Part shown: positions 22,430 through 29,864 of the stretch, piece by piece
Position numbering within the stretch: the stretch's first letter is position 1
How the letters are laid out: each line of letters opens with the position of its first letter
Source: Phycisphaerales bacterium
Lineage (GTDB): Bacteria; Planctomycetota; Phycisphaerae; UBA1845; Fen-1342
DNA length: 31,097 bases
Reading direction: 5' to 3'
NCBI GenBank assembly: GCA_022839625.1
Contig: JALHJL010000054.1
Coordinates: forward strand, 1 to 31,097
Notes under the pieces: generated by a model
The model's input: the letters and a program-made list of their open reading frames with translations, nothing else
Databases searched by the model: none
What the model was told of the DNA's origin: nothing
Translations under genes and position numbers: made by a program

Positions 22430-22456
22430 CTGATTTCCGGGACGGCCAATCTTCGA

Positions 22457-22486
22457 GCGACAGAACCGCATGTCACGCAGATGTAG
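22457..22486 (+). promoter_or_regulatory. Copy 2 of 30-bp bipartite element, candidate late promoter
   Basis: GCGACAGAAC (22457-22466), seven bases, CACGCAGATGTAG (22474-22486): both halves and the spacing match copy 1 at 4346-4375 exactly, and 25 of 30 bases agree overall. GGGCGT-N10-ACGCCC (22487-22508) forms a hairpin right after it. Transcription from here would include the tRNA at 22514 and the virion genes. Confidence 0.65.
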
Positions 22487-22513
22487 GGGCGTGAGGAGGC
22501 GGACGCCCGCCAC

Positions 22514-22584
22514 AGCGGGATGGTGTAACGGCAACACGCCGGCTTCATGCGCCGGCACTGCAGGTTCGATCCCTGCTCCCGCTA
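22514..22584 (+). tRNA. tRNA with CAU anticodon (Met or Ile2)
   Basis: A complete 71-nt cloverleaf: acceptor AGCGGGA/TCCCGCT, D stem GTGT/ACAC with loop AACGGCA, anticodon stem CCGGC/GCCGG with loop TTCATGC (CAT at 22546-22548), 4-nt variable loop, T stem GCAGG/CCTGC with loop TTCGATC, discriminator A22584. The 3' CCA is not encoded. The A1-T72 pair and the lack of three G-C pairs next to the anticodon loop exclude an initiator tRNA. It could be elongator Met, or Ile2 if C34 is modified to lysidine. It is likely co-transcribed with the virion genes. Confidence 0.95.
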
Positions 22585-22637
22585 ATCGCGCCGCGACGTT
22601 CGCGGCGGCCTCACCCTCGCACGACACGGAGACGCTC

Positions 22638-23009
22638 ATGTCATTCGGTCCGGTCACGATCTTCACGGTCGACACCATGGATGTGCAGGCGCCGGGCGCG
22701 CCGGGACTCACGGCGCTGCAGCTCTCGAACCGCGCCGGCGAGTTCACGCTGACGCCGCCCACCACGGACGCCGACGGCTCGCCGCTGTCCGGTCTCACGT
22801 TCGGGCAGGCGGTCGTGATCCAGGCGGACGCGGCCGAGGCTGAGCTGTACCGCAACGACTTCGAGGCGGCCATGCAGTTCAACGGCGCGCAGGTCTTCGA
22901 GCTCGACCTGGCCGAGGGCGAGCCGGTGACGCGCGAGTTCGTGATCGCCGAGCCGGGTCGGCCGTATTCGATCCTGGCCCGCGTCGCGGACCACCCCCGT
23001 GGGCAGTAG
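22638..23009 (+). CDS. Hypothetical virion-operon protein (123 aa)
   Basis: ATG at 22638 is the first start after the tRNA; an open frame back to 22470 runs through the tRNA and is not coding. MSFGPVTIFTVDTMDVQAPG then beta-rich segments (FGQAVVIQADAAEAELYRND, FELDLAEGEP, YSILARVADHP) suggest an all-beta, perhaps Ig-like fold. Its place before the portal gene suggests a virion or assembly role. Not recognised. Confidence 0.7.
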   Translation: MSFGPVTIFTVDTMDVQAPGAPGLTALQLSNRAGEFTLTPPTTDADGSPLSGLTFGQAVVIQADAAEAELYRNDFEAAMQFNGAQVFELDLAEGEPVTREFVIAEPGRPYSILARVADHPRGQ

Positions 23010-23130
23010 CCCCTCCAGTGTCATCACGCTCACCACGCGCCGCCGGCCGTGGTGGGCGTGGTGGCTGATCCGCTGGGCGCGCTGGCTGCACGGGCTGAGT
23101 GGCGCCATGGTCGTGCAAGTGGAGCGGTAG
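22999..23130 (+). CDS. Tryptophan-rich 43-aa small protein
   Basis: GTG at 22999 lies 11 bases inside the previous gene in another frame, and the TAG at 23128 ends three bases before the next ATG. The frame fills the gap exactly. RRRPWWAWWLIRWARWLHGL contains six Trp in 16 residues with Arg on alternating turns, an amphipathic or membrane-active helix pattern. No family recognised. Ribosome binding site is weak. Confidence 0.45.
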   Translation: MGSSPSSVITLTTRRRPWWAWWLIRWARWLHGLSGAMVVQVER

Positions 23131-23133
23131 GCG

Positions 23134-23328
23134 ATGGCGGAAAAGATCGAAGACGCGATCCGCGAAGCGGCCCAGCAGCCGGCCGAGGTGTCGGTCGACG
23201 GCCAGACGGTCAAGCAGCAGCCGCTGCCGGACCAGATCGAGGCCGATCGCTACCTGGCCAGCAAGGACGCGGCGAAGAAGGGCCTCGGCGTGCGGATGAC
23301 GAAGGTGGTTCCCCCGGGAGCAGTGTGA
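23134..23328 (+). CDS. Small hypothetical protein (64 aa)
   Basis: MAEKIEDAIREAAQQPAEVS then QQPLPDQIEADRYLASKDAA: a helical, charged protein just ahead of the portal gene, one base apart. The form is common among proteins encoded next to lambda-type portals (head-joining W-like position). The protein has no recognised motif. Confidence 0.72.
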   Translation: MAEKIEDAIREAAQQPAEVSVDGQTVKQQPLPDQIEADRYLASKDAAKKGLGVRMTKVVPPGAV

Positions 23329-23329
23329 C

Positions 23330-24820
23330 GTGCTGAAGTGGCTGCGACAGCTCGGTGGTCGGAAGGCGACGGCGGCGGCGCCCCGTGGGCGTCTGCTGGT
23401 CGTGCGCGGCAAGTACGACGCCGCGCAGACCACGCACGAGAACCGCCGCCACTGGGCGCAGGCGGATCACCTCTCCGCCGACGCGGCCATGGGTGCCGAC
23501 GTGCGGCGCGTGCTGCGCAGCCGCGCCCGCTACGAGGTCGCCAACAACAGCTATGCCAAGGGCATCGTCGCGACGCTGGCGAACTACGTCGTCGGCACCG
23601 GCCCCCGCCTGCAGATGCTCACCGACGATCCCGAAGCCAACCGCCTGATCGAGCAGGAGTTCAGCCGCTGGGCCAAGTCGATCGCGTTGCCGCACAAGTT
23701 GCGGACGATGCGCGTGGCCCAGTGTGAGAGCGGCGAGTGCTTCGGGTTGCTGACCAGCAATCCGCGCATCGCGGCGCCGGTGCAGCTCGACCTGCGGCTG
23801 ATCGAGGCCGATCAGGTCGCGACGCCGTTCGGCGCGCTGCCACCCGAGGAGCGGGCCGTCGACGGCATCGTCTTCGACGGCTTCGGTAACCCGGTCGCGT
23901 ACTACGTCCTGCGGCGGCACCCGGGCGACCCGCGCGCGTGGCGCGCCGGCCCCGACGCCTACGACCTCATGCCGATCGAGTCGGTCGTGCACCTGTTCCG
24001 GGCCGAGCGCCCGGGGCAGAGCCGCGGCATCCCCGAGATCACCAGCTCGCTCTCGCTGTTCGCCACACTGCGGCGCTACACACTCGCCGTGCTTGGCGCG
24101 GCCGAGCAGGCCGCGCTGCCGTCCGGCGTGATCTACACCGACGCGCCGGCCGACGCGGAAGCTGCCGGTGTCGAGCCGATGGACACGGTCGAGATGGACC
24201 GCGGCACGTGGATGACGATGCCCTACGGCTGGAAGATCGGCCAGGTCAAAGCCGAGCAGCCCACGACGGTGTACGGCGACTTCAAGCACGAAGTGATCAA
24301 CGAGATCGCGCGTTGCCTGAACATGCCGTTCAACATCGCCGCCGGTAACAGCTCGGGCTACAACTACGCTTCGGGGCGGCTCGATCACCAGGCCTTCTTC
24401 AAGGCCATCCGCATCGACCAGCACTACCTCGGCGACATGGTCCTCGACCGGCTGCTGAAATCCTGGCTCGACGAGGCCGTGCTCATCGAGGGCTACCTGC
24501 CGCAGTGGCTGCGGCAGCTCGGCGTCGACCTGCCGCACCAGTGGTTCTGGGACGGCTTCGAGCACGTCGACCCGCAGAAGGAAGCCGGCGCGCAGGCCAC
24601 CCGGCTGCAGAGCAACACCACCACGCTGGCGGCCGAGTTCGCGAAGGCTGGGCTCGACTGGGAGTCCGAACTGCGGCAGCGCGCCCGCGAAGTGGCGTTG
24701 ATGCGCGAGTTGGGGCTGACCACGGCCACCGCCGCGCCAGCGACGCCACCCACCGCAGATGAACCTCAGGAGGAGGATGACGATGTCACGGAAGACGTCG
24801 ACGCCCACGCCCGCGCGTGA
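23330..24820 (+). CDS. Portal protein, lambda-type family
   Basis: 496 aa starting at GTG 23330. ANNSYAKGIVATLANYVVGT is the characteristic N-terminal helix of lambda gpB-like portals (Phage_portal_2). CESGECFGLL, LDLRLIEADQVATPFG, GIVFDGFGNPVAYYVLRRHP, VVHLFRAERPGQSRGIPEIT and AAGNSSGYNYASGRLDHQAF follow in the family order. The C-terminal 50 residues are acidic and disordered. The portal forms the dodecameric vertex through which terminase packages DNA. The end overlaps the capsid gene by 38 bases. The family call is strong. Confidence 0.92.
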   Translation: MLKWLRQLGGRKATAAAPRGRLLVVRGKYDAAQTTHENRRHWAQADHLSADAAMGADVRRVLRSRARYEVANNSYAKGIVATLANYVVGTGPRLQMLTDDPEANRLIEQEFSRWAKSIALPHKLRTMRVAQCESGECFGLLTSNPRIAAPVQLDLRLIEADQVATPFGALPPEERAVDGIVFDGFGNPVAYYVLRRHPGDPRAWRAGPDAYDLMPIESVVHLFRAERPGQSRGIPEITSSLSLFATLRRYTLAVLGAAEQAALPSGVIYTDAPADAEAAGVEPMDTVEMDRGTWMTMPYGWKIGQVKAEQPTTVYGDFKHEVINEIARCLNMPFNIAAGNSSGYNYASGRLDHQAFFKAIRIDQHYLGDMVLDRLLKSWLDEAVLIEGYLPQWLRQLGVDLPHQWFWDGFEHVDPQKEAGAQATRLQSNTTTLAAEFAKAGLDWESELRQRAREVALMRELGLTTATAAPATPPTADEPQEEDDDVTEDVDAHARA

Positions 24821-26822
24821 GCCGTTGGATCAGGTGCCCGATCGCATCGAACTGCGCTGCCTGCCCGGGCGAATCGCTCTGGAGGCCCTCGCCGTCGAAG
24901 GCGAGGTCGACGCGGTGCCGCGTTTCACGATGGTCGCCTACACAGGTGAGCCGCTGCGGGTCGAGGGCTGGCGCTTCCCGGTCGTGGTTGACCTGGAGGG
25001 CCTGTCGATCCCGTCGCAGCGCCGGCCGGTGCGCTTCGGGCACAGCATGTACGCCGGCGTCGGGCACACCGAGCGGATCGCCGTCGAGAGCGGCCGGCTG
25101 ATCGCCGAGGGCATCGTCAGTCGGGATACGGCCGCCGCCCGCGAGGTCGTCGCCAGCGGCAAGCGGGGTTTCCCGTGGCAGGCGTCCATCGGCGCGCAGG
25201 TCGCGCAGGCGGAGTTCATCCGCGCCGGCAAGAGCGCGACCGTCAACGGCCGCACGTTCGAGGGACCGCTGTACGTCGCCCGCCGCACGGTGCTGGGCGA
25301 GATCAGCTTTGTGGATCTGGGGGCCGACGGCAACACCACCGCGACGATCGCGGCGCAGCAGGAGAACGAACTCATGGACGAGACCAAGGACATGGAGGTC
25401 CGCGGGACCGAGGCGCAGGATGCGCCGCACGATGACGTCGCGCACGACGAGGCGGAGGGCGCCGGCACGGAGGCCGGCCCCGCCGCCACCACCGCGCCGG
25501 TGAACCCGGTGGCGGAGATCCGCGCGCAGGCCCTGGCGGAGACGAAGCGCATCGCCGCGATCCGGACAGTCTGCAATGGCCGCTACCCCGAGATCGAGGC
25601 CCGCGCGATCGCCGAGGGCTGGACGCGCGACAAGACCGAACTCGCGGTGCTGCGGGAGTCGCGCCCCAAGGCGCCGGCGGTGCACGTGACCGAGCTGGTT
25701 GTCACCGACCGGGTCCTCGAGGCCGCGTGCCTGCAGGCCGCCAAGGTCGAGAAGCCCGAGCGTTATTACGACGCGCCGACGCTCGAGGAGGCCCAGCGGC
25801 AGTTCGACGGCCGGCTCGGCCTGGCCGAGCTGATCATCGAGGCGGCGCGGGCCAACGGCTACGTCGGCCGCGAGCGGCGCGTCACGCGCGAGATGCTGCG
25901 CTACGCCTTCGGTCGGGAGATCCGGGCCGCGGCGTCGACGATCGACATCGGCGGCATCCTGAGCAACGTCGCGAACAAGTTCCTGCTGGAAGGCTTCTTC
26001 GGTGTCGAGCGCACCTGGCGGAACCTCTGCGCTGTCCGCAACGTGTCGGACTTCAAGACCGTCACCAGCTACCGGCTGATCGGCAAGGACCAGTACGAGC
26101 AGGTCGCCCCGGGTGGTGAGCTCAAGCACGGCACGCTGGGCGAGCAGGCCTACACCAACAAGGCTGACACCTACGGCCTGCTGCTGTCGATCGACCGCCG
26201 GGACATCATCAACGATGACCTCGGCGCGATCACCACCGTCCCGCGCAAGCTCGGTCGCGGCAGCGGTCTGAAGATCAACGACATCTTCTGGTCGATCTTC
26301 ATGAACAACGCCGCGTTCTTCGCGGCCGGGAACAACAACTACCTCACCGGCGCCGACACGGCGCTGTCGATCGAGGGCCTGTCGAAGGCGGAGAAGGCGT
26401 TCCTGGACCAGACCGATCCGGACGGCAAGCCGCTGGGCGCCATGCCGGCGGTGGTGCTCGTGCCCACGGCGCTCAGCGCCATGGCCACGGTGCTCTACAA
26501 GTCGCTGGAGATCCGCGACACGACCGCCAGCAAGCAGTACCCGGTGGCCAACCCGCACACGGGCAAGTTCCGCGTCGAGGTCAGCCGCTACCTCAGCAAC
26601 GCGCAGTACACGGGCCACAGCGACAAGGCCTGGTACCTGCTCGCTGACCCGATGGACCTGCCCGTGATCGAGGTCGCGTTCCTCAACGGCCAGGAGGCCC
26701 CCACGATCGAGACCGCCGACGCCGACTTCAACGTGCTCGGCGTGCAGATGCGCGGGTATCACGATTTCGGCGCGAGTCTGCAGGAGCCGCGCGGCGGGAT
26801 CCGAAGCAAGGGGGAGGCGTGA
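24783..26822 (+). CDS. Prohead protease - major capsid protein fusion
   Basis: 679 aa. ATG at 24783 has AGGAGG six bases upstream and is preferred over ATGs at 24759 and 24777. Residues about 20-205 are a prohead protease: RRPVRFGHSM has candidate catalytic H87 and GFPWQASIGAQ candidate S135, with RRTVLGEISFVDLGADGNTT after it. A disordered acidic Ala/Glu linker (about 205-270) would serve as scaffold. The C-terminal 350 residues are the capsid subunit (STIDIGGILSNVANKFLLEG, then LLSIDRRDIINDDLGAITTV, ending MRGYHDFGASLQEPRGG). Fusion of protease, scaffold and capsid in one chain implies that the protease frees the capsid subunit by self-cleavage during maturation. Confidence 0.88.
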   Translation: MSRKTSTPTPAREPLDQVPDRIELRCLPGRIALEALAVEGEVDAVPRFTMVAYTGEPLRVEGWRFPVVVDLEGLSIPSQRRPVRFGHSMYAGVGHTERIAVESGRLIAEGIVSRDTAAAREVVASGKRGFPWQASIGAQVAQAEFIRAGKSATVNGRTFEGPLYVARRTVLGEISFVDLGADGNTTATIAAQQENELMDETKDMEVRGTEAQDAPHDDVAHDEAEGAGTEAGPAATTAPVNPVAEIRAQALAETKRIAAIRTVCNGRYPEIEARAIAEGWTRDKTELAVLRESRPKAPAVHVTELVVTDRVLEAACLQAAKVEKPERYYDAPTLEEAQRQFDGRLGLAELIIEAARANGYVGRERRVTREMLRYAFGREIRAAASTIDIGGILSNVANKFLLEGFFGVERTWRNLCAVRNVSDFKTVTSYRLIGKDQYEQVAPGGELKHGTLGEQAYTNKADTYGLLLSIDRRDIINDDLGAITTVPRKLGRGSGLKINDIFWSIFMNNAAFFAAGNNNYLTGADTALSIEGLSKAEKAFLDQTDPDGKPLGAMPAVVLVPTALSAMATVLYKSLEIRDTTASKQYPVANPHTGKFRVEVSRYLSNAQYTGHSDKAWYLLADPMDLPVIEVAFLNGQEAPTIETADADFNVLGVQMRGYHDFGASLQEPRGGIRSKGEA

Positions 26823-27382
26823 TGAACCCCGAGCCCCCCGTCGTGACCCCGACCGAGGAGTGGCGCGCCATCCCAGGTTCGCAGGGGCTGTACAGCATCA
26901 GCAGCCTCGGCCGGGTGCGGAGCGACCCGGTCCAGACCAGTCGGCTAGGCCGACAGCGGGGTCGGGTGTTGCGGTGCGGACGCGACGAGAAGGGTTATCT
27001 GCAGTTCAGCATGTGCCTTCCCGGTGGACGTCGCCAAAACATGAAGGTGCACCGCGCTGTCGCCCTGGCGTTCTTGGGGCCGCGGCCGCCGGGGGCCCAG
27101 ATCAACCACCAGTCGGGCGACAAGCGCGACAACTCTATCGCGAACCTCGAGTACGTCACCTGCCGCGAGAACATCCGGCACGGGTGGAACAACGGGCTTT
27201 ACACGGCCGAGCACGCCCGCGGCGAGAAGAACAAGTTCGCCAAACTGACCGCCGCGGACGTGCGGCGAATCCGTGAGCTGAGTGGCACGATCAACGTCGC
27301 CGATTTGGCCGCTCAGTTCGGTGTGACCAAGCAGAATATCTGGCTGATCACAACGGGCCGGACGTGGCGACACGTGGCCTGA
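26822..27382 (+). CDS. HNH homing endonuclease (NUMOD4/HNH_3 type)
   Basis: 186 aa. EEWRAIPGSQGLYSISSLGR is a NUMOD4 motif. KVHRAVALAFLGP, then INHQSGDKRDNSIANLEYVT, gives the HNH core. AKLTAADVRRIRELS with VADLAAQFGVTKQNIWLITT is a C-terminal DNA-binding HTH. It is a free-standing mobile gene lodged between capsid and decoration-protein genes. ATG at 26822 overlaps the capsid stop, with GGGGAGG upstream. Such genes spread by cutting alleles that lack them; no intron was recognised around it. Confidence 0.92.
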   Translation: MNPEPPVVTPTEEWRAIPGSQGLYSISSLGRVRSDPVQTSRLGRQRGRVLRCGRDEKGYLQFSMCLPGGRRQNMKVHRAVALAFLGPRPPGAQINHQSGDKRDNSIANLEYVTCRENIRHGWNNGLYTAEHARGEKNKFAKLTAADVRRIRELSGTINVADLAAQFGVTKQNIWLITTGRTWRHVA

Positions 27383-27396
27383 AAAAGAGCTCACCT

Positions 27397-27738
27397 ATGG
27401 CAACAGCAACGTTCATTCATGACGGCCACACGGTCGACTACACGCCCGGCGCGGATGTCGCCGTCGGTGCCGTCGTCGTGCTCAACGACCTCGTTGGCAT
27501 CGCACTGCGGGCCATCGCGGCCAATGCGCTCGGCGCCCTGGCGGTCACCGGCGTGTTCGACCTGCCCAAGGCGACGGGCGGCGGCTCCGCGATCAGCGTG
27601 GGCACCAAGCTCTACTGGGATGTCGCCGAGCAGGTGGCCAAGGCTGACGACGAGTCGGGCGCCAACAAGCTGATCGGCAAGGCCGTCAAGGCCGCGGCCG
27701 ACGCTGACGCGACCGTCCGCGTTCGGCTGATGCAGTAG
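27397..27738 (+). CDS. DUF2190 family capsid decoration protein
   Basis: 113 aa. MATATFIHDGHTVDYTPGAD, then VAVGAVVVLNDLVGIALRAI and GTKLYWDVAEQVAKADDESG, with a C-terminal KAAADADATVRVRLMQ, follow the DUF2190 pattern. These small beta-rich proteins sit on capsids of HK97-like phages next to the major capsid gene. ATG at 27397 follows a weak AAGAG. The HNH gene interrupts its usual direct linkage to capsid. Confidence 0.85.
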   Translation: MATATFIHDGHTVDYTPGADVAVGAVVVLNDLVGIALRAIAANALGALAVTGVFDLPKATGGGSAISVGTKLYWDVAEQVAKADDESGANKLIGKAVKAAADADATVRVRLMQ

Positions 27739-27748
27739 GAGCGCCGCC

Positions 27749-28132
27749 GTGTCGGACCTGCTCGAACGCGGCGCTGCCTGGCTGGACCGGCAGCGCTCAC
27801 GTCACCTGACGCGGACGGTCACGTACCTCCGCGGCGGCGACGGCGTGGACCTGCCGGCCACCATCGGCCAGACCACGTTCGAGCAGGCCGACGAGTACGG
27901 CGTCATCCACCGCACGCAGTCGCGCGACTACCTGATCACGGCGGCGGACCTGGTGCTCGCGGGCGCGGCCGAGCAGCCCAGGGCGGGTGACCGCATCCGC
28001 GAGACCGCGGGTGAGCAGATCTTCCTGTACGAGGTCATGGCCCCCGGCGGCGAGCCGCCGTGGCGCTTCAGCGATCCGCATCGCAACACATTGCGGATTC
28101 ACACGAAGTTCGTGGGGATGGAGCGGACATGA
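27749..28132 (+). CDS. Probable head-tail connector-like protein (127 aa)
   Basis: GTG at 27749 follows AGGAG by seven bases. RTVTYLRGGDGVDLPATIGQ then SRDYLITAADLV, PRAGDRIRETAGEQIFLYEV and MAPGGEPPWRFSD are typical of beta-barrel head-closure or adaptor proteins, inferred from position and pattern. No precise family assigned. It overlaps the next start (ATGA). Confidence 0.68.
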   Translation: MSDLLERGAAWLDRQRSRHLTRTVTYLRGGDGVDLPATIGQTTFEQADEYGVIHRTQSRDYLITAADLVLAGAAEQPRAGDRIRETAGEQIFLYEVMAPGGEPPWRFSDPHRNTLRIHTKFVGMERT

Positions 28133-28371
28133 GCGAGATGGAGAAGCAGACCTGTGCCAGCGAGCCGACCTGCCTGAAGGACGTGCGCGAGATCCGCTCG
28201 GTCGTCTTCGGCAACGGCCACCCCGAGAAGTCGCTGCTCGTGCGCATGGAGCGCGTCGAGTCGCGGCTCGCGGTGATTCAGAAGCTGTCGCTGGCCACGC
28301 TCTGCGGCGTGGGCACGCTGCTGCTGAAGTTTGTCGGGGCCTGGATCGAAGGCTTGATGAAGGGATCGTGA
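28129..28371 (+). CDS. Small protein with C-terminal membrane segment (80 aa)
   Basis: ATGA overlap with the previous gene. A charged N-terminus with two Cys (QTCASEPTCLKDVREIRSVV) is followed by a helix (LLVRMERVESRLAVIQKLSL) and a single hydrophobic segment (LATLCGVGTLLLKFVGAWI). The plan, coiled coil plus C-terminal transmembrane helix, is like XhlA-type lysis proteins, but its place among connector genes is unusual for lysis. Function open. Confidence 0.7.
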   Translation: MSEMEKQTCASEPTCLKDVREIRSVVFGNGHPEKSLLVRMERVESRLAVIQKLSLATLCGVGTLLLKFVGAWIEGLMKGS

Positions 28372-28374
28372 TCC

Positions 28375-28809
28375 ATGGCCGACAGCACCATCATCGCGCT
28401 CGCCGACGCCATCGTCGCCAAGCTCCAGGAAGGCACGTTCAGCCTGCCCTGCGAGATCGGCCGCGGCTATCGCCCGGTCGTTGAGCTGCCGGCGCTGGCG
28501 GTCGCCAAAGTGACGGTCATCCCGAAGAGCCTGGCGATCAGCGCGGCGACCCGCGCGGACGGCTTCTATGACTGCGCCGTGGACATCGGCGTGCAGCGCA
28601 AGGTGAACGCCGACGACTCGGCCGAACTCGACGCGTTGATGAGTCTGGTGGAGGAGCTCGGCGACCACCTGCGCGGCAAGAAGCTCGACGGCTTCACCGC
28701 CGCGGTGTGGCTGGCGCTCGAGAACGAGCCGGTGTTCGCACCGGAGCACCTCGAGCAGCATCGCCAGTTCACGAGTGTCCTGACCGTCACGTACCGGGTG
28801 CGGAGGTAG
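28375..28809 (+). CDS. Probable tail completion / terminator protein (144 aa)
   Basis: ALADAIVAKLQEGTFSLPCE, then VTVIPKSLAISAATRADGFY, DCAVDIGVQRKVN, a helix DSAELDALMSLVEELGDHLR and the ending FTSVLTVTYRVRR match the usual plan of small tail-terminator or completion proteins (a beta strand, helix, beta strand with a final VTYRV strand). Assignment is by pattern and gene order. Confidence 0.65.
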   Translation: MADSTIIALADAIVAKLQEGTFSLPCEIGRGYRPVVELPALAVAKVTVIPKSLAISAATRADGFYDCAVDIGVQRKVNADDSAELDALMSLVEELGDHLRGKKLDGFTAAVWLALENEPVFAPEHLEQHRQFTSVLTVTYRVRR

Positions 28810-28813
28810 GCCG

Positions 28814-29137
28814 ATGAACGTGCGTGCGATCACCGTCGCCCCGGAGGAAGCCGTGATCACGCTCGTGGACGGCCGCGAGTTGCGGATCACACGCGCCTGG
28901 CTGGCGGATCGCTTCCGCGAGGCGCCGGGCCGGCTGGTGGCCGAGAAGCGCGACGCGACGCTGCAGGCGCTGCGCGACACGTATGCGGATGGTGACCTGC
29001 TGCCGCCCGAGCGGCTGTGGGTGGACTTCGGGGACGACGGCACGATCCACGGCGTGGCGTTGTGCCGCGATGGGGCGTGCCCGTTCGACAGCGAGCGGTG
29101 GACGCATCTGGACGGCGGCGCGGTTGGACGCGCGTAG
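28814..29137 (+). CDS. Hypothetical protein (107 aa)
   Basis: MNVRAITVAPEEAVITLVDG then ELRITRAWLADRFREAPGRL and ERLWVDFGDDGTIHGVALCR. A DUF2442-like beginning is conceivable, but no firm match. It sits between tail-completion and LamG genes, in the virion operon, with close spacing on both sides. Confidence 0.65.
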   Translation: MNVRAITVAPEEAVITLVDGRELRITRAWLADRFREAPGRLVAEKRDATLQALRDTYADGDLLPPERLWVDFGDDGTIHGVALCRDGACPFDSERWTHLDGGAVGRA

Positions 29138-29149
29138 GAGGCGTGGCGG

Positions 29150-29854
29150 ATGCCGGTGCAGTGCTTTGTGGGCTTTGAGGCGGGCGACATGAACGAGCTG
29201 CTGGTTGCCTCCGGCTCGGTCGCACTCAACAAGACGTACGCCCGCAGTGGCGAGTACGGCTGCCGCATCATCCCGCCCAGCGGACCCACGGCCGCCTTCA
29301 TCAGTCTGGCCAACGGGCTGGACGGCAACGGCGCCCCGAGCGCGACCGCCCGCACGAGCTACACCGTCGGCTTCGCGTTCCGCGTTCTCGCGCTGCCGGC
29401 CACGCCGGGCGCGTGGGAGTACCTGCTGTACATCGCCAGCAGCTCGACGCACCGCGCTTCACTGCGGCTGTGCCAGGACGGACGCATCGGCCTGCACATC
29501 GGCTCCTCGGTGGCGCCCCAGATCGCCGCATTCGGCCCGCTCACGCTCAGCCGCTGGTACTACGCCGAGGTGGTGGTGCTGGTGGATCGCTACGTGTGGC
29601 GGATGGACGGGCAGGTCGTGGCGCAGGGCCTCGGGTCGCCGGGCGGGTCGATGAACGCCGCCTATATCGGCAAGCGCTTCAGCCTGGGCGCACAGGGCTA
29701 CGTCATGGACACAGACGACATCTACACGGCCGACGATGTGACGCTGCTGGGGCCCACGACACGCGTCGTGCGGCTCAGCGCGAACGCGAACGGGAACGCC
29801 TACTCGTGGATGCCGTATCCGCCGGACGAGCCGCCACCCGAGATCGTGCCGTGA
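29150..29854 (+). CDS. LamG / ConA-like jellyroll virion protein (234 aa)
   Basis: CFVGFEAGDMNELLVASGSV, then SGEYGCRIIP, a series of beta strands, ASLRLCQDGRIGLHIGSSVA, LSRWYYAEVVVLVDRYVWRM and FSLGAQGYVMDTDDIYTADD form a LamG-like jellyroll (about residues 5-200), a sugar-binding fold. The short Pro-rich C-terminus ends abruptly. It may decorate head or tail and bind a host surface glycan. The next gene looks like the missing second half in another frame. Confidence 0.75.
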   Translation: MPVQCFVGFEAGDMNELLVASGSVALNKTYARSGEYGCRIIPPSGPTAAFISLANGLDGNGAPSATARTSYTVGFAFRVLALPATPGAWEYLLYIASSSTHRASLRLCQDGRIGLHIGSSVAPQIAAFGPLTLSRWYYAEVVVLVDRYVWRMDGQVVAQGLGSPGGSMNAAYIGKRFSLGAQGYVMDTDDIYTADDVTLLGPTTRVVRLSANANGNAYSWMPYPPDEPPPEIVP

Positions 29855-29864
29855 GGAGCGCGCA

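Noticed and set aside
22470..22637. N-terminal extension of the 123-aa protein with NGNTPASCAGTAGSIPAP
   Set aside because: This is the translation of the tRNA gene, a known annotation artefact; the true start is ATG 22638.
27640..27665. CTGACGA within the DUF2190 gene as a hammerhead core
   Set aside because: No GAAA with a hairpin and no stem I in the right place on either side.
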